From Meandrina meandrites (taxonomy: Eukaryota > Cnidaria > Anthozoa > Scleractinia > Meandrinidae), in contig OY855906.1 in NCBI GenBank assembly GCA_963693305.1, positions 17,193,661 to 17,257,660 of the forward strand: a stretch of DNA of 64,000 nucleotides, written 5' to 3'. This document shows positions 45,748-60,700 of this stretch, piece after piece. Numbering within the stretch: position 1 is the stretch's first letter; each line of letters starts with the position of its first letter. The notes below the pieces were generated by a model. That model did no database searches. It was not told the origin of the DNA and saw nothing but the letters and a program-made list of their open reading frames with translations. Made by a program: the position numbers and the translations under genes.

Positions 45748-48700
45748 GTCAGTCAGTCAGTCAGTCAGTCAGTCAATCAATCAATCAATCAATCAATCAA
45801 TTTAACGATCGATCAATCAATAAAAAACAATGTAACAAGGAGAAAAGACGGAAAATATGAAAACAGATATTCCGCGCAACATTGTTTATTCAATCAGAGC
45901 AAAGGGGTTTTCTCTGCACCAATCATGTCTGGTTATCTTGCGCGACGTTCCCGCGTTCGATTGACCTGGTACGTTGCTGCGCTATATTCGGACGTGTGGC
46001 TACACAATGTGGTTAAAAAGTAGACCGCCGTAAAAAGCCGTTAGCTTACTTGGTTGCTCTGAATCTGTGGCACAATTTCTCCACAAGGCTCTCTGATTGA
46101 CGATCTTTCTGGATGAACGATAGCAAGTACCTGTGAAGTGAAAACGAAATGAAGGGTTAAAATTTCTAGCTTGCTCTTTTGTCCTTGTAGTGGGTCAGAA
46201 TGTCGCAAAAGGATACATAGCATGTTTATACCTCATGATGTTTCTGAAAGGTTCTTCTTCAATACCGCAGTCAGGGTCTGATAACCGACTTATCACGTCT
46301 GGAAGAATGTTGTAGATGGCGTTGCCCTGAAATAGAAAATAAACAAAAAAGGTTATTCCAAGCTTTCAAGTAATTACGGTATTTTCATTCGCCGGAATTG
46401 ATATCACGAATGACAAACACAAAAGTGAAACGGTGGTTTATTTTTTACCTTCTTTGACAACTCCAAAAAGAACAGCTTGGCTAGATCAGAAATCCTGCTT
46501 TCTTTGTCTTCTAGACACGTGGCCATCTCGCTGATCTGACCTTTGACCTTGACCATGTCATTCAGAATCAGATGCGTCAGTACCATCAGTGTGTTCTTTC
46601 GCACGTGACTTGACTCGTCACGCAATCTGCAGGATCAAAAAACATTGTAACGTTTGGACAGTCGATTCTTTAGTTATGTCTTGGCAAGGAGCGAGGAGTC
46701 CGTAGAAAGCAGCTGGACTATAAGGCATGCCATCGTCATTGGCTGAGTAGCACCTATACACTATGGCAGCCGTTATCCGTATGTCCACAGGGGGAGAGGG
46801 GACAGGTTAGGGTTTAATAGTACTTTACATATATTGCCACTTCGAACGGTTCTTTGAGCTTGTTCTTGAATGCCTTCAGGGAGGGCAACAGCGTACATGT
46901 GTATCTTGAACTTGTATACTTTTCAGTTACATCCGCAGCAGGTTAAGCCTAAAACACTGTGTATTTTAATTTCCGGCTACAAAGTAACAGCAAACGTTTT
47001 ACGAATGGTGCGTTCTTAACCAGGATCAGATGAAGCAAAACATCGGTGATACCCTCGTATTAGACTGACCTGGCATACAGATGTGAGGTCCATGGCTCAA
47101 TCAAGTTAGGAAATCTGAACGTCAGGTCACCAACTGCTACGATGGTGTTGGCTCTGATGGTCGCTTGAGGAGCCTGCGAAAACACAGAATGAAGAAAACA
47201 AGAAGCGTTTTCACACTGTCCACTCACTGAAATAGGGCGAGCAGTTTGAGGGTTCACACGTCAGCATCACCTCATCCGGATACGTCACGTTACTAAGCAA
47301 CAACCCTACTGAATACCGCAGGCTAAATCTAGTTTTCTAGACGGAGCTCACAGCAAGACAAATTAGTCATCCTCCGACTATAATCAGAGCACCTCCTTCC
47401 TGGATAACTAAATTAAATTGCGTTCGTCCAAACAACGCAATGCTTCTTTGTTGTTACAATCACTTTTAACTGTGGGCGGGAAAACGTAAACAAATGAAGC
47501 CAAAATTACCTTTTCAAGAATCGTGAACAGAAGTTGAAGATGCTCCTCACAAAACTCAGAACTGAAATGAGAGACAACACAACTGGTAAATAAATACTTA
47601 ACAATAGAACACCATAAATATGTAACGTAGCTGACCTGTTAATTGTGCAAACAAGTGTTTTTTTTTTGTTATAGAAAACAACTTGTTTTGTCCTACGTTG
47701 AACAAGTTACGCTGTAATGCTATGCTTTTGAGTGGCATAGCATGAAACAGCTCGCGAGCGATTCGACTTAGCAGAGTAAGGCGAGTGTGAATGCACAAAA
47801 AGATCAAGTCATGAGTGCGATATTTTAAGTATACTACAAGGCGGCGGTGGTAGTGGGGGGGGGGGGGGGGGGTGGGTGATGGAAGTTTCAACGAACGCAT
47901 TATGGCGGGAAAACAATCTCTACAATAACAAATGATTTGGGCAGAGACAAATGTCTTACCTGACTAACATGAACTTTGCAAGAGCTAGCGATGCTGATGC
48001 ACGCAGGTTTGGATCACTGTACTTCACGGGATTACTGCAGACACACACTAACAGCGGGCGCAGGGAAGCCAACAAAGTTCCACCTGTCGAATCCAAATAA
48101 AAACCAGCCCATTCCACTCATTAAATCAGCAAAGGTGCGCGCTTGTTACACTTATTGTACGACCTTCGAATACGCTCCCGAAGGGAACAAATAATATACT
48201 GATGAGCGTATTACACGGGTTGAAGTCCTCCTGACCGGGTGCAACGCAGGCACAATCCAAAGGCTGGCCTTTAGACTTGGCGCTGAAATATCCCAAAAAA
48301 TACCACCTTTCTTTCTCTTACCATAGTTTTCTAAATTCTTTTCGTCGATTTGACAGCATCAAACGCTACTTGTTTTCGGATTCTTTCGATTAGAAACCGA
48401 GCTATTTTGTGGATTTTAAAGGCACAAACGTTCAGGTCATACCTGTAACAATCTCGTGTTCACAGATCTTTCTCACATATTCCGTCTCCACATCATCAGC
48501 TGTGGCTCCAGTCAGTCCCAGTTCCTCCTCGATTGTCTCCGACGTGCCTGGGTCCTAAAAGGATTTTATAATGTAAAATGGTTATCGTCTTTATATTTCA
48601 ATTCAGTCATTCACAACTAGATTCTTTATTAAAAGATTTGTGCAGACCAAAAACACTTGGAAACATTTAAGTGGCGTTTCTCGCTTTTTTACATCTTCAC

Positions 48701-51700
48701 ACACGCCTTCCTTTCAAATAAATTGAATTAATAACTCTAGCATTGTTGCTGTGAACAAGCATGAAGAAATAATACCAAAAAACTAATCTGAAATGGTTTC
48801 TCCTAGTTGCTTTTCATACAATTCTTTTCTACTTTTGACACAGTTTCTTCGCTACCTTTGTAGAATTAGCAGTGGATTCGCTTCCCGCTCCTCGCGTCTT
48901 CTTGGCATGTTTTTCTTTCTCTTTATCATTCTCCTCGATCACTTGTCGTCGCTTGATTTCTCCCAGTACCCCCACGTCCAAGTGAACCATATGACGTAAT
49001 GCCACGTGACCTGACAAGCTGAGGAATCGCGCCAAAATACCAGCGTGGCACGCGGTTGGAGAATTACTGCACCGTGAGTCTTTGTCTGTGTTGGTTTCCT
49101 CCGAATCTGGAAGGGAAGGAAAGCAACCAGATGTGCTGACAAAACTTCCATCTTAGAGATGCTCGCTGTCAGCTGATTTTGTTTGTCAGCTGTCAGTTTG
49201 CGTGCTATATCGATTAATTTATCTTGAAAACTAAACATTACCGGTACTCCTTTCAAGTGCCCACAACATTTACTTCAACGCAAAAGGCAAGATTTAAGCT
49301 CAAAGCAAATCAATCCCGTACAGTAATGAACAAATAGCACGCGAAATGAGTACAAATATCTCACGAGGGGCAGGGGGGGGGGGGGGGGGGGGGGTTGTTG
49401 AAGGTGCTACCGTATATACGCTATATGGTTATGTGCCGCTGGATGGGGTCTCATTTTTGACCTTCCAGACCCCGGTTGTTCAAAGGGTGGATAACACTCT
49501 CAATTGGATAAATCACTATCCAGTGGATAGCGTGGTTTGTTTTGTTAAAAGTTATCTACCGGATAGTGATTTATCCGGTGGATAGCATTATCCACCCTTT
49601 GAACAACTGGGTCCTGGTGTGTAACGGGGTTGCAATTTTGGCCTTTTAGTTTGAGATGGGATCGCTAAACCGTGTAAAATAAAAAAACATCCTCTTCTCT
49701 TTCGGTTACCCAAACTTTTCAAAGTCCTCTTCCCGGGTGAGATTTTTTTTTTTGCAAAAACTGGTAGTTTTATTTCACAAAATACTGGACAAATCTACGG
49801 TACACTAATTACAATATGATACATAAACTACTTACGAAACGATAGTTACACTACAAATAATAAAATTATACGCAATTTATACTAACACGAAGGTAGAACT
49901 GAAGAAAAGAAACTTACAAACTTACTGTCGCTATAACGTACCTACGAAACTTACGGAGCTTAAGCTAATACAATGCGTATAGAAAAAAAAGACAAAGGTG
50001 CTAACACAACGCACACACACACAACACGCCCACCACGCCCACGCACACAAGCAATAATAGGAAAATGTACCTTACTCAATTTTCATTATTTTATATTTAG
50101 GCTTACTTATTGTGATTCACGCATCGCAGTTGCAGAGAGTGGTCCATTTTGTTCTATATTTTTCGTAATTGGAATTTTTGATGGCCATTTGTCTTTCACA
50201 TTTAATCTTGCTGTTTAGTAAGGCAAGAAAGACTTTTAAACTCGGAGTCTCTGACTGGTTTCTTGCAAGAAAAACATGATATTTAGCGATAAGAAGAATA
50301 GATAGTGGTTCAACGCGTAAAAGGAGGTAGTTTCAGGTTTGTAACCGTACAGGATTTCAATATTGTTAGGATTGATGTTGTCGGAGCGCTTATTATTCCA
50401 CCACATCATTATGTCTTGCCAAAAGATTTTAACGTCGGGGCATTCACAAAGCATGTGAATAAGCGTTTCGTTTGGAAAAAGGCAGCGTTCGCATTTTGGT
50501 GAAACTTTAATATTCATTTTATAAAGAGAGTGATTAGTGGGTATGATGTTATGTATTAGTTTAAATTGGAAGCTCCTCAGTTTATTTTCGACAGTGACTT
50601 TGAAAGGAAGTTCATAGACTGCCTTTACACTCAACACTTGCTTTCTAAGACTGATTTCAACGATGGGAGGAGAGAAAGATCTTTCTGCAAGCATTACGCG
50701 AGCTTCTTTAGTAGAGGAGATGTCAAGTGATGGAACTGGTTTGTTATCGCCATTTGCGACATTACCTACGATTTCGCTTTTCCAAATTTTAGGAATTGCC
50801 GCGAGAACACCAGCATAATCGAGGAAAGTACAGCGAACACCGAATTTGCATTTGAAATTTTCGAAAGAAAGGAACTGGCCATGCATGTCAAGGAGGTCAC
50901 TTATTTTCAAAATACCTTTATTAGCCCATGCTTTATAATAAAAAGATTTTCCGTCTATCGTTATAAATCGATTATTCCAAATGATTTCTTGTTTAAATTC
51001 GTTTGCGTTACGTGGATCTTTGGAATTGAGTTCTTGCCAGACCGCTAGAACATTTTTATAAAAAACAGAGAGATTCTTGAGGTCGAGTAATTTAAGATCG
51101 TAATTGCATTGAAATAAGAGAGTTCCACCGACCTTACTTAATAGCGAATCGAGGAGGGCACACCAGTGGCGGTCATTTGCTTTACAGTACCGATTAACCC
51201 ACGCAATCTTGAGCGATTTAACAACGTCAGCAAAATCGAGCATATTGAGACCACCATTACGTATTGGGCCCGTTAGAGTTTTTCTTTTGATTTTATCTGG
51301 TTTAAAGTTCCAAATAAAGGAGAAGATATTATTGTCGACTTCTTTTACAAATTCGACGGGAACGTTTAATACAGAGCAACTATAAACAAGTTTGGCAAGA
51401 GCTAAGCTTTTGACGATAGCAATTCTGCCTAAGATCGTTAAATGTCTGCCTGACCAAGTATTTAGAACTTTCTTGAGTTTGGCGAGCCTCTCGTCGAAAT
51501 TGATTTTATTGCCAACCTGGACATGATAAGAAAAAGCGATTCCAAGCACAATGACGTAGTACTTCGGCCAAGAAATACCAAAAGGTTCGTCTTTGTCTAA
51601 TCGAGTTTTCAAAGGGCCAAGCCACATAACCTCCGTTTTCGATTTATTAATTTTCAAGCCGGAAAGGTCACCAAACCGGTCGAGAAGAGAGAGTAGGGAT

Positions 51701-54700
51701 GCCGCAGATGAATAGTCGCGAATAAAAGCAGTGGTGTCGTCGGCGTACATACTGAGTTTAGTGATCTTATTTCCGTTTTCAAGTCCTTTGATTGATTGAT
51801 TAATTCTTATTTGGTGGGCGAGTGGCTCCACAGCGAGGACAAAGAGCAATCCTGAGAGAGGACACCCCTGTCTCACACCTCTTTGGAGAGAAAAGAATTC
51901 TGACGAGTAGCCATTATTGACAACACCGGGTGAGATACTAGCTACACACAAAAATGTCTATTTGTGAGTTTTACCGTTTTCGTTGTCTTGAGATGTCTCT
52001 CCTTCCTCTGTAGCAACCCTGTCTTGAGTTGTTTTATCCAACAAGCATGCCGCTATCCTCTTGATGATGTTCTCCGCTATCTTCTCAGGATGTTCAGCAA
52101 GGAAGTAGATCACATTCAGTGCTTGTTCCATCATGGGGGTCCACTCTGGCTTATCAAGCTTACGAACACCTGGAAAAGTTACCACGTATAAATACACAAG
52201 CGCGCTGGGAGTTACACAAGTTAAAAAAACAGTATTTCTACTTTCTCTCAGACCTGAGACGTGCTTATGTTTTACGGCTGGACAAAAGAAGATAAATAAT
52301 TTGTATGCGTTCTTTCTTTTCTAAAGAAAATGAAAAACACTTCTTCTACGTTTCTGATTGTAAAAATTTGCGAGAACCCGAAGAGGCCGTGGAAATGTTT
52401 CCCTACGACAAGCGCTTCCACAATCTTGTTCTTCCAAACTTTCTCTTACACTACTTTTGTAAAATCTAAAAGTAAAATAACTGACCAAACCTACAACTAC
52501 AACAAGGAAATTAAATAAGCTCGGAGAAAAATGTAGCCGGTGTAAAGCGCGGGAAAAGTCATGTGATCGAAATCCTTATTGGCTTTCGCTTGGTATCTGA
52601 TTGGTCGAAAAGACAACATCTTAAATCTGATTGGTTGAGTATGTTACACTGGCTTTTTCAAACCATTACATAACTCTCCAACCTTAAATCAATGAAAAAA
52701 TGAATAAATATAATCGAAAATCGCCCTTTAAAAGGTGTTTATGAAGAATTCTGCAGCCGTTAGGGGGGTAGTTGTACACGGGTTGTGTGACGACCAAAAT
52801 TGCAGGCGACAAGGCACTGACCTGAAACAACTATTTCCGTGAGCCGTTCAAATATCCCGTGACCCGAAGGAAATCTAAATGGTTCCTCAGCACTACACCC
52901 GGGCTTCTAAACATAAGAAAACGAAAATAAAGAGATAAATTTAAACACAAGAGAGAAGTTAAAACACAGATTTCAAGCGTTTTCAAACGAACACGTAGAT
53001 GTTGTGACACATGGATCATGGACCGTTCCTTGTGGAACACGTAAAACTAATGTTCATGTTTTACCTTATGTGTTTTTCCAAGTTTTAACAGCGCCACGCA
53101 CGTGTCACGTGCTAAAAGGAAGTCCTCTTCCGCTCTCGGTCCCAGGCCCGTGGAAACCAACACGTCAATGTTGCTCCGTACAATGTCCATCTCGGCTCTA
53201 GAACACAGAATGAATATCGAGAGATTGGTAAGCCGCACGAACAGTCAGCGTGAAATTTGAAGACAGCCCACTTGTTCTGCTCCTCAGAGACCTCTTTGAG
53301 TTAACTTGATAAGTGTTTACTTTAAAGTTTGATTGGTATAAGTACAAACGGCACTTTTTGCGACTCTTAAATTAAATCAAACGTACCCTGCCAACATGCC
53401 CAAGAGAATTAACGCAAGTCTGCTTTCTTCTGGAGTGGTCTGTGGAGCCTGTAAAGTAAAATAATTGTATTTTCTATATCTAATTGCACGAAATGCAAGG
53501 CTGATTTTTAATGCCGGAACGGAATAGCTAACAAACATTTTACGTTGACCTAAAAATGTGCGAAAACCAAAGTTGGTGGATTTAATTTGAACGGTTATGG
53601 CCTAAAGATGTGATATGTTACCACCATCGTCACCGAACGATGGCAAACTGTTTACGAGAATATTCAGTTCTTTTCCCTTATTCTCTCTTTTGCACGTAGC
53701 AAACTATCGCAAATAATCTGTAGGTATTGAAACAATTCTACCTTATTGTTCTGTTAACGACTGTTCAGTAGTGAAACAAACACAACGTTGGTTAAGTCAT
53801 TGAATGTTCAGTCTCTCCTTCCTGTTTTCAGTTGAACAGTATTCTCTCTTTTTTTTTTGCTAATCTCCTTAGATCTGATGGAATGCTAGTCCATCGCGGG
53901 TTACTCGTCAGTATTCTGTCAGGTTGACCCAACAATTCGCCGGTACCCATTTATACTATGACTCCAGGATGGGAGCGAGCCCGGCGGGCACTGTGACAGA
54001 GGTCTAGCCCAAGAACGCAACACAGGGATCCCTGCCAGCACTTGAACCGGGTCTCTGAATCTTTACCTTCATAGTAAATTTCTCCCACAGAAGTTTTATG
54101 ACGGCGGCAGGAATAAGTTTTCCTTTCATCAGCTCACTCATCTAAGGAAGACAAGAACATCTTGGTGAAACAAAGTACCTGCTTTCTTCAGCAAACGATC
54201 AAATCAAAATTTATCTCTGCATTTTCAAAGTCGACATGAATAAACCTACCAGCTCTTCCAAAGAAGTAAGATCTCCAATTGAAGCTCCTTGTGTTAGAGC
54301 GATCAGGTTTTTGACAATCAGCGCTGTTTTAGCTCTGTAAAACGAAACAGAAACGTACACTGTCAAAGAAAGGTCTAAATATTATATACCCAACAAAAGG
54401 AGATGGTATATTTAATACATATGTGAAAGGTAAAGTCCGTATACAAGCCTAGTGGCCCATCAGGCCGGAGGTTATCCCAGTTTCTGAAGGGACTAGGAGT
54501 ATTTCTACTCCCCCCTGAATGGGATGCTAGTCCATCGCAGGGTTACCCCCAGCAGTAAATTCGCCGGTAGCCATTTATACACCTGGGTGGAAGGAGGCAC
54601 TATGAGAGTAAAGTGTTTTGCCTCCCATAATACATATGTATGTACCTTTAAATGCACAAAGTCACAAAAAAAACACATGTCAAACTTCACTGTGAAAGCT

Positions 54701-57700
54701 GTGTTTGAGAGCTTTTTCCAAAGACGTAAAACAGGAAACGGGTGGCAAGCGGGGAAAACTTTTAATTGTCTGAAAAAAAAAACCATGCATATGGTTTTGG
54801 AGTTTTGCATGTAAGAACGTTTATTTTCTAACAAACAAATTCTGGTGCTTACCGCGCATTTGGTGCTTCTGGGTCCAGATACAAGCCTTTGTACGCCTCC
54901 ACCACTGCATCACGGACAGCAGTATCACGTGACCAGATCAATACCAGCATCCTCCGCACACCAATAATGGCAGACTGCAGACCAAACTCAGAAGCAACCA
55001 CAAAGAACTCGATAGACTCATTCACATCTGAGATGGTTTTAGAGCCAAGAAGCTGGCATACTGTGGAAATGGCTTTCTCCATTTGGGTTTGAAAATGCAC
55101 ATAATCCTAACAACAACAAAAAATAAAATATTTTGTTAGATTGGAAGCATGAATCTTGATACACGAGAGAACATTCGCTAGCATACCTCATGCCTTCATA
55201 AGTTAGTCCCCTTTGAGAACAATGTTTTAGCTACTCACTAAATGTTAATATTAGTAGCATCACGTCGAAAAGTCAGCCAAAAGACTTATTGCAAATCTGA
55301 AGCTATTAAGGTTACCGTATACCTTTGTGGGTGTCTCGCGTCTAAACGATATAGCGCAGTCGGAATAAATTGTAGGCAGCTAAAACCCTATATCAAATTA
55401 AAGCTTATTGAGCTGGCTTTCAATCTATAAAAACCATTTTGTAGTAGAATGAAATGGTAATCTTTTAGGAACCTCGAAACACGAGCGCCTGAGTCGCCTT
55501 TTGAAGGCTACAAGTCAAAGCGAATTTAGTATTTCGCTAATTTGATTTGTTCTTTGGTTTCCGGACCCCAAGCGCCAAGAAAACGTGTCGGCGTTTTGTC
55601 ATATTCAATTGCAATACAAAGATGCAAGACATTTTGCAAATAGGGCTAAAACGCACTGGAGTGATTATACAAAAATCGCTCCAGTAGAAAAAAGTATATA
55701 AAAATAAAAAAATCGCCGACACGTTTTTGTTATTAACATGTTAAACTAGCTGCTCGCCAAATTTGACGTAGAAGAGGCAAATTCCTTTGGAGTTGTAGCT
55801 CTTTAAAGTGTCGCGTTCAAAGCGAAAAATTGATTTCAGAAAACAGCGCTTAAAAAAATATCTTGCAATGCAAACAAACGTCGCCCACATGAAGCTTGCA
55901 ACACCTTCTCGAATAACAAGGCCAATCAGTGCGTGAGAATGGCGGCTCTCGTGATACTTCCCGCGAAAACTGTCTCGGTTGAGTTCATACACGTCGTATG
56001 GGTGTCACTCTAAAGAAGAATTTTTACTTCCGGTCAAAAACGAAATACCGTATTTTCTCAATTAAACGCCGGACCCCAATTAACAGGACAACTCGGATTA
56101 ATATTAATCGGATTAATATTAATCCTAATGATTATTATAATCCGGTAATGGATTATTATAATCCAGTAATAGATTATTATAATCCAGTAATAGATTATTA
56201 TAATCTATTACTGAGGTTTGAGCCGTGCCTTAATCTATTAGGATTAATATTAATCTTATGTAAGATTAATATTAATCGTACTTAAATATTAATGTTAATA
56301 TTAATCCTACATAGGATTCCTATAAATCGCATATTATTCCTACCTAGGATTAATCTTTGCCCAAAGCTTCCGAAGATTGGCATTATTTAAAGATCTTAGA
56401 CTTGCTTATCACTATCTTATACATTCTTGAACTCTTTTGACTCTTTTGCCATCGTGATATGCCGGCTCCGAACCTCGAAACAGCTCGTGTCTTTGGGATT
56501 GTCGCCATTTCTATGCAGCCGGTAGTTATTCCCTTTCTCAAGGTCCCCTTTTTTTATAAAAACACATGCCCACGGCATGGATTCGCTGGCCCAGAGGTGC
56601 TTGCTCCATTTCATTCACTTTTAGGGTCAACATCGTGGTATCTACCAGCTCTAGCATATGCAAGTGATCGTCATGTGACTGATGTGAATCGGTGTTATGT
56701 TCCGTCAGTCCTGTGTTATGTCTGCAGTGTGTCTGTTATTAAAGCTGTATATCCGAACATTCACAGGGGTATCTCGATTATAATAGAGATTAATATTAAT
56801 CCGGATGATATTAGTAATAATAATCTAATCCTTCCAATTTTTTGCCGTGCCTTAATCTATTACTGGATTATAATAATCTATTACTGGATTATAATAATCT
56901 ATTACCACATTATAATAATCCATTACCGGATTATAATAACCCTATTATAATCTATTATTATTATAATCCACGGATTAATATTAATCCGAGTTGTCCTGAA
57001 TTAAACGCCGGCCTCGTATAAACGCCGGGTAAAAATGGTTGTTTTTTTAAATAAACGCCGGGGGCGTTTAATCGAGGCCCCGGCGTTTATTTGCCTTCGA
57101 ACCAACAAGTTGATTTTTCCCTTATTAAATAGTACTACTTCGACATACTGGTACGCTATGGTATTTTGACAACCTTAATAAACGTTTATGTGAAAATTAA
57201 AACTTTGAACGCATAATTGCTCCTATGTTTTCGATATTCTTTGCGTTCTGTTTGCCGCATATCCTGATTGCAACATTCATGTGCTGTATATAATGCTGTT
57301 GGTTTTGGTAATAATCATCCTAAAAGTTTCAGGGACAGTTTGCCAGGGCGGTAGGAAAGGAAAACTCAAACTGCCCTACGTCTCGGAGGGAGGGTGATAA
57401 CAAATCAATCTAAAAAAAGACAGAAAATTGCACCTCATAAATAAACGCCGGGCCCCGATTAAACGCCGGCTTCAAATAAACGCCGGGTTCACAAGGCCAA
57501 TTTTGAAATAAACGCCGGGGGCGTTTAATCGAGAAAATACGGTATGCTCATTTCTCCGCCGATATTTACTCTTTTTCAAAACCTTTTTTTAAATGAAAGA
57601 TCACACTTGGACTATTACTTGGATGTAAAAATCCGATTTCGGGAAAAATTGTCGATCTGAAGGTATACTGTAACCTTAAAGGAATGCTATCGTGAGTTAG

Positions 57701-60700
57701 CATGCACGCGGTTTTGTTCTTCACTGAAAAAGTAAGGTCTCCTTTTCCAAATTCTACTTTTGTGTCTTGTTAAAATCGCAAACACTACTACAATTTCCTC
57801 TCTCGTTAAAAGTTCAAATATCTTCGTCTTGGTGTTCTAGGCGTATTTCGTGTACGGGCAAAGGTACTAATCATAATTTTTCATCATTTTGAAAAAAATG
57901 CAGCAAAATCGCCGTGATATTACTCCTTTAACATCTCAGAGTTTAAATTCTTTATTCTCTGGTGAAAAAGGGGACGTAAAAGCTTGCTCGATGAAAAATA
58001 AAAGCAAGATTTTGTCAAAAAGATAATAAGTGCCATCTAATAAAGAGACTGGGCACAGGCCAGAGGTTATTCTGATACGCACAGACGCACTCAAGAGATG
58101 ACGATGAAAAAGTCCGCAGACCTACCAGTTTTTTTCTTATTTTTGTATGCAAGACGACTAAGAAACTTTCCTACCTTCAAAAACTGAACAATCATTTGCT
58201 GTTTAGTGATGTCATTAACAAGTCCACTGCCAGGCTGTTCTGCTGACGAGTCTCGGTTTTCATGTTCCTCGGAAACTTCAAGCAGTTCTGTTGGATCAAT
58301 ATCTGTGCCTTCGACTTGAGGGGCAGCTTCTTCACTGCCAGCAGCTAAACAAATAATTAAAAATTAAAAGGTTATACCGTTATTTATCACGTTCTATGGA
58401 GGAGACAGCCAATCAGAAGGCAGGAAAACAAATGTGAGCATATTACTCATGGGCTGTGCATAGTGGTGTTTTCCCGCCATTATGCGCCGTGTGCGCGTGT
58501 CACGGCTTTTGACTGCAATTTCGCGCCAAAACTCTGCACGAGGTTCGTTTTCCTGAGAGATCTATGACGTATTTCCAGGAGCATTCTAAGATGCAAAAAC
58601 TGAGACTACTTGTAAGGCTTTTAACTTCAACGAAAAGAAAAATTGTCTTAAAGAAAGTATGCCAATCGTATTCCAGGATTATCTTCAGTGGCTAACTAGA
58701 GAAAAAGTGTGTTTTCCACACTCCTTGAAGAAAATAAAATTCTAGGCAGTTACCAGAATTCCAGATGAGAAGCAGTTAACTCTCAAAATGGTTGTGTTTA
58801 TGTTTTTTTTATGGTAAGCTATGAGTTTTCCTCTACTAAATTACTATTCACTACCAAGAGGTAGCACATTTGAGGTAAGGAAGCCTCAAGAAAAGTGCCA
58901 CCCTAAAACAGTTAGCAGAGCTTACCAAGAAAAATCGCCTTCATGATTGACAGCTGCTCATCAACAGTCTTGGACTGGGTTTCATGTTCATTGCTGAAGA
59001 GTGAAAAAATCACACATTGCTTTTTATCTGATCTTCTATAAACCATTGTTCAAGAAAACAGGGCATTTTGTTTAAGTTCTAAAATAAGCGGGTCCCTTTC
59101 CCCTGTGAAACTAATGGTATTAATAATAAGCTGAACAGGAACAAAGATTGCTTAAATTGGCCAAGAGTGATACTGACGAACTTGCCCTAACAAAGGCGTA
59201 TATAGGACTAGGAATAAGAGTGTTATTGTATCTTTGTCACTGCCTTAATTTTACTCTTCTCAGGTACATTAGTTATGCTTTTTTCCCTCCAGAATTACAA
59301 AGCAAACGTTTGTCTCCAATATCTGATGCCAATACATGTATTTTAGAAGGTGTCTTCGAGTAACTGGAAATGATGAATAATTTTACTTTACCAAGATTTG
59401 AAGGGTAACAACTTGTTAGGGTTCAAGACAACAAGCAGTTTCTGGTACCTTTCTTCTTCCTCGTTCTGTTCCTCGTCGTTTTCTTGAGTAACAAACATGC
59501 TGTACTCTGGCCATGTTACCATGGCAGCCTTTAGTACTGCAAGAGCTTTCTTGTGATGTCCCTGGTTTAGGTGTTCTCTGATCTGTTTCAGTGCACTGCA
59601 GAGAAGCGCAGAACAAAATTTGTGTTTAAAACTATTCTAATGCAAGTGAAAATTTAGGATTGCAATCAACTGGCAAACTCAATTTAAGAGGGTGAAAACA
59701 AATTAAGTTTTGATAAGATGCTCCTTTACTGAACTCTAAAAGCTCCATAATCAAGGAATTCAAATACTTTTTTAAAATTACAGCAAATATATAAATTAGT
59801 ATTTTAGGAATATTGTAAAGAAGCCAGATTCAGTGTTTCTCTCTAATCTTATTTATTCCCATGCAATGTCGAAAGTGTTTGACTTTCATCTCACTTTGCC
59901 TTGAAAGATGTGTCTTTGATTTCTCAATAGTGGCTTACAGTTAAACGATTTTTCTTCTACGCACCACAGAAAAGTTTGATGTTCTCAAAAGTTACATTCT
60001 TGTCCTTCTTTTCCATCCGGGGTGTAGTGTAGGCCCTAACAACACTAAAGCAATGACAATTTTCACTAAAAATGAATGTGACATCCTTACCATTCAAGAG
60101 CTGTGTCCAGGTCTCCTTGAAACTCAACAGGTCCATCTTCCTCATCAATGATCTCATCCTGATCAAGATGTTCTTCAATAGTGGCTTGTACTTCTGGTTT
60201 AATGGCCTCCCAGATTTCCTGGGCATTCTCACTTTCAGGCACTACAGGAACTACAAACACATTCACATAAAAAAAAACAGTTCAAAACCAAGAGTCAATT
60301 TATGTGTACTAACTCTTTACGTTGTAATTTAAAACTGCAGATGAGGCTACAATGTATGTACATCTATAGTGTGTGACCATTTAACTGAAAGCTATTGAGC
60401 AGTATATTCATTCGGTGCTATTTAATTTTGCTGTACAGCTGTACAAAGTTGGTAGGTACGGTAGTCTGTGTTCCAGTCAAATGGCCCATACTACTGGAGC
60501 TTATCCCATTTTCTGTAGCATGAACCAACCAGGAGTATTTCTACTATCCCTGGATAGGATGCTAGTCCACTGCAGGGCTAGTGCCCCCAGCACTGTTTCA
60601 CCGGTACCCATTAATACACCTGGGTGCAGAGAGGCACTGTAAGAGTAAATTGTCTTGCCCAAGAACACAACACAACGACCCGAACCAGGGCTCGAACCTG

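Larger units (their letters stand above)
55107..58174. other. Largest NCAPD2 intron seen complete
   Basis: Contains the nested transposons at 56046-57544. Apart from these, no gene or repeat is recognised. Confidence 0.6.

Noticed and set aside
45637..46023. Asn/Gln/Ser-rich plus-strand frame
   Set aside because: It is the CAAT/CAGT microsatellite read in frame.
51958..52197. NCAPD2 exon ended by the LINE insertion
   Set aside because: The exon has a proper GT donor at 51974 in phase with the next exon at 49106, so the LINE is in the intron and the gene is not broken.
56459..56950. 163-residue plus-strand frame inside the inner transposon, taken as a possible transposase
   Set aside because: Its second half is only the translated AT-rich terminal array, and no catalytic motif is visible in the first half.
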